Shown: positions 63,417 to 64,000 of the stretch, piece after piece
Numbering within the stretch: position 1 is the first letter of the stretch
Layout: every line of letters starts with the position of its first letter
Assembly (NCBI RefSeq): GCF_013386115.1
Contig: NZ_JACAOR010000002.1
Location: 444,383-508,382 of the forward strand
Reading direction: 5' to 3'
DNA length: 64,000 nucleotides
DNA from: Pseudomonas gingeri
GTDB taxonomy: Bacteria; Pseudomonadota; Gammaproteobacteria; Pseudomonadales; Pseudomonadaceae
Made by a program: the position numbers and the translations under genes
The notes under the pieces: model-generated
Seen by the model: the letters and a program-made list of their open reading frames with translations, nothing else
Databases searched by the model: none
What the model was told of the DNA's origin: nothing

Positions 63417-63782
63417 ATGGCCAAGACCATCCTGATCGTCGACGACTCCCTGTCGATGCGCCAACTGGTGAAAATGAGCCTGACCGCCGCCGGTCACCAG
63501 GTCATCGAAGCCTGCGACGGCCGCGACGCACTGACCAAGCTGACCGGGCAGAAGATCAACCTGATCATCAGCGACGTGAACATGCCCAACCTCGACGGCA
63601 TCGGGCTGGTGAAGGCGGTCAAGGCCCGCAACGAATACCGCTTCACACCGATCATCATGCTCACCACCGAAAGCGAGCAGTCGAAGAAAGCCGAGGGCCA
63701 GGCCGCCGGGGCCAAGGCCTGGATCGTCAAGCCGTTCCAGCCCCAGCAACTGCTGGCAGCTGTCGAAAAGCTCCTGGGGTGA
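63417..63782 (+). CDS. CheY-like response regulator
   Basis: 121 aa, single receiver domain. TILIVDDSLSMRQLVKMSL (acidic pair at ~8-9), phospho-acceptor Asp in LIISDVNMPNLDG (~53), Thr in MLTTES (~83) and Lys in WIVKPFQPQQL (~104). Start at ATG 63417 is chosen because AAGAG lies 8 nt upstream; ATG 63411 is too close to it. Genes for a transducer and a STAS protein flank it. Confidence 0.92.
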   Translation: MAKTILIVDDSLSMRQLVKMSLTAAGHQVIEACDGRDALTKLTGQKINLIISDVNMPNLDGIGLVKAVKARNEYRFTPIIMLTTESEQSKKAEGQAAGAKAWIVKPFQPQQLLAAVEKLLG

Positions 63783-63789
63783 ACACACC

Positions 63790-64000
63790 ATGTTCTCGCT
63801 GACACCCGCTGTCGATGGCACGCCCGCGCAATTGCGCCTCAAGGGCGACCTGACCCTCTACGAAGTCAGTATGGCCCGCGAACAGTTGCTCGGCCTGCTG
63901 CCGCTGCCACCGGGCCCCTGGCAGCTGGACCTGAGCGGCCTGAGCGAACTCGACAGCGCCGGTGCCCAGTTGCTCCTGGCGATCCAGCGGGCGCTGTCCT
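63790..64000 (+). CDS. STAS-domain protein (partial, cut by window end)
   Basis: 70 codons are visible from ATG 63790: MFSLTPAVDGTPAQLRLKGD then LTLYEVSMAREQLLGLLP and WQLDLSGLSELDSAGAQLLLAI. The DLSGLSELDSAGAQLLL strand-loop-helix is the STAS core with the phosphorylatable Ser of anti-sigma-antagonist-like proteins. It follows the CheY-like gene by 7 nt, so the cluster MCP-CheY-STAS resembles the start of a chemosensory (CheA-containing) operon continuing beyond the window. Confidence 0.8.
   Translation, partial: MFSLTPAVDGTPAQLRLKGDLTLYEVSMAREQLLGLLPLPPGPWQLDLSGLSELDSAGAQLLLAIQRALS

Overview
The window is high-GC DNA whose gene content fits the Pseudomonas fluorescens group: an aguBA-type agmatine pathway, an OprD-family porin, rml genes with a DctB/DctD-type two-component pair, nudE/cysQ, several Pseudomonas-type REP palindromes, DUF6124 with its characteristic leader, and a LodA/LodB-like quinoprotein pair. 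The genus is an inference from gene content and style, not from a marker gene.

Layout. 0-9.3 kb is core metabolism: a GABA-type permease, a complete polar amino-acid ABC transporter (ATPase, binding protein, two permeases), a SAM methyltransferase-like protein, an acetyltransferase/AhpD-like pair, a divergent MocR regulator, and tRNA-Thr(TGT) with a clear promoter and terminator. 9.35-20.86 kb is an apparent genomic island. The last 16 nt of the T-arm/acceptor region of tRNA-Thr recur exactly at 20842-20857, and the interval holds typical accessory genes but no integrase: a Panacea-domain (DUF4065) protein coupled to a small two-TM protein, a convergent RelE/HigB-like and HTH antitoxin-like pair, a decayed umuDC (rulAB) locus beside nested GGGGACAG palindromes, and a tight four-gene minus-strand operon. 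That operon runs N6-type DNA methyltransferase, a 781-aa protein with two GHKL ATPase domains (Hsp90/MORC-like at the N terminus, histidine-kinase-like at the C terminus), a receiver-like protein and an unknown 251-aa protein. It is the best candidate here for an undescribed (probably anti-phage, two-component-like modification/restriction) system.

20.9-23.6 kb is still accessory: a DUF6124 gene behind a conserved-looking leader, then an AT-rich gene for a zinc-ribbon protein with a PD-(D/E)XK-like nuclease motif. 23.9-28.6 kb is an AraC regulator followed by an envelope/periplasm cluster (DUF1254/DUF1214, MipA/OmpV, class A acid phosphatase, outer-membrane barrel). 29-36.1 kb has a multicopper oxidase, an alpha/beta hydrolase, an OprD-type porin and a Fur-boxed TonB siderophore receptor broken by one in-frame TAA.

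36.6-41.8 kb carries aguA, aguB and a 970-aa kinase/M23-like/aminotransferase fusion, with repeated palindromes upstream of aguB. 41.9-45.3 kb is rmlBACD with overlapping genes (dTDP-L-rhamnose), followed by dctB-dctD and a hotdog thioesterase-like gene. 49-52 kb has cysQ, nudE, yrfG and a BON-LysM protein, with a 148-bp fold-back element between nudE and yrfG. 52-56.2 kb is a LysR regulator, fdhD and a YdeP-type molybdoenzyme. A helicase/regulator remnant with a 21-bp tandem repeat follows, then the LodA/LodB-like pair, small envelope proteins, and the start of a chemosensory cluster (MCP, CheY, STAS protein cut by the window end).
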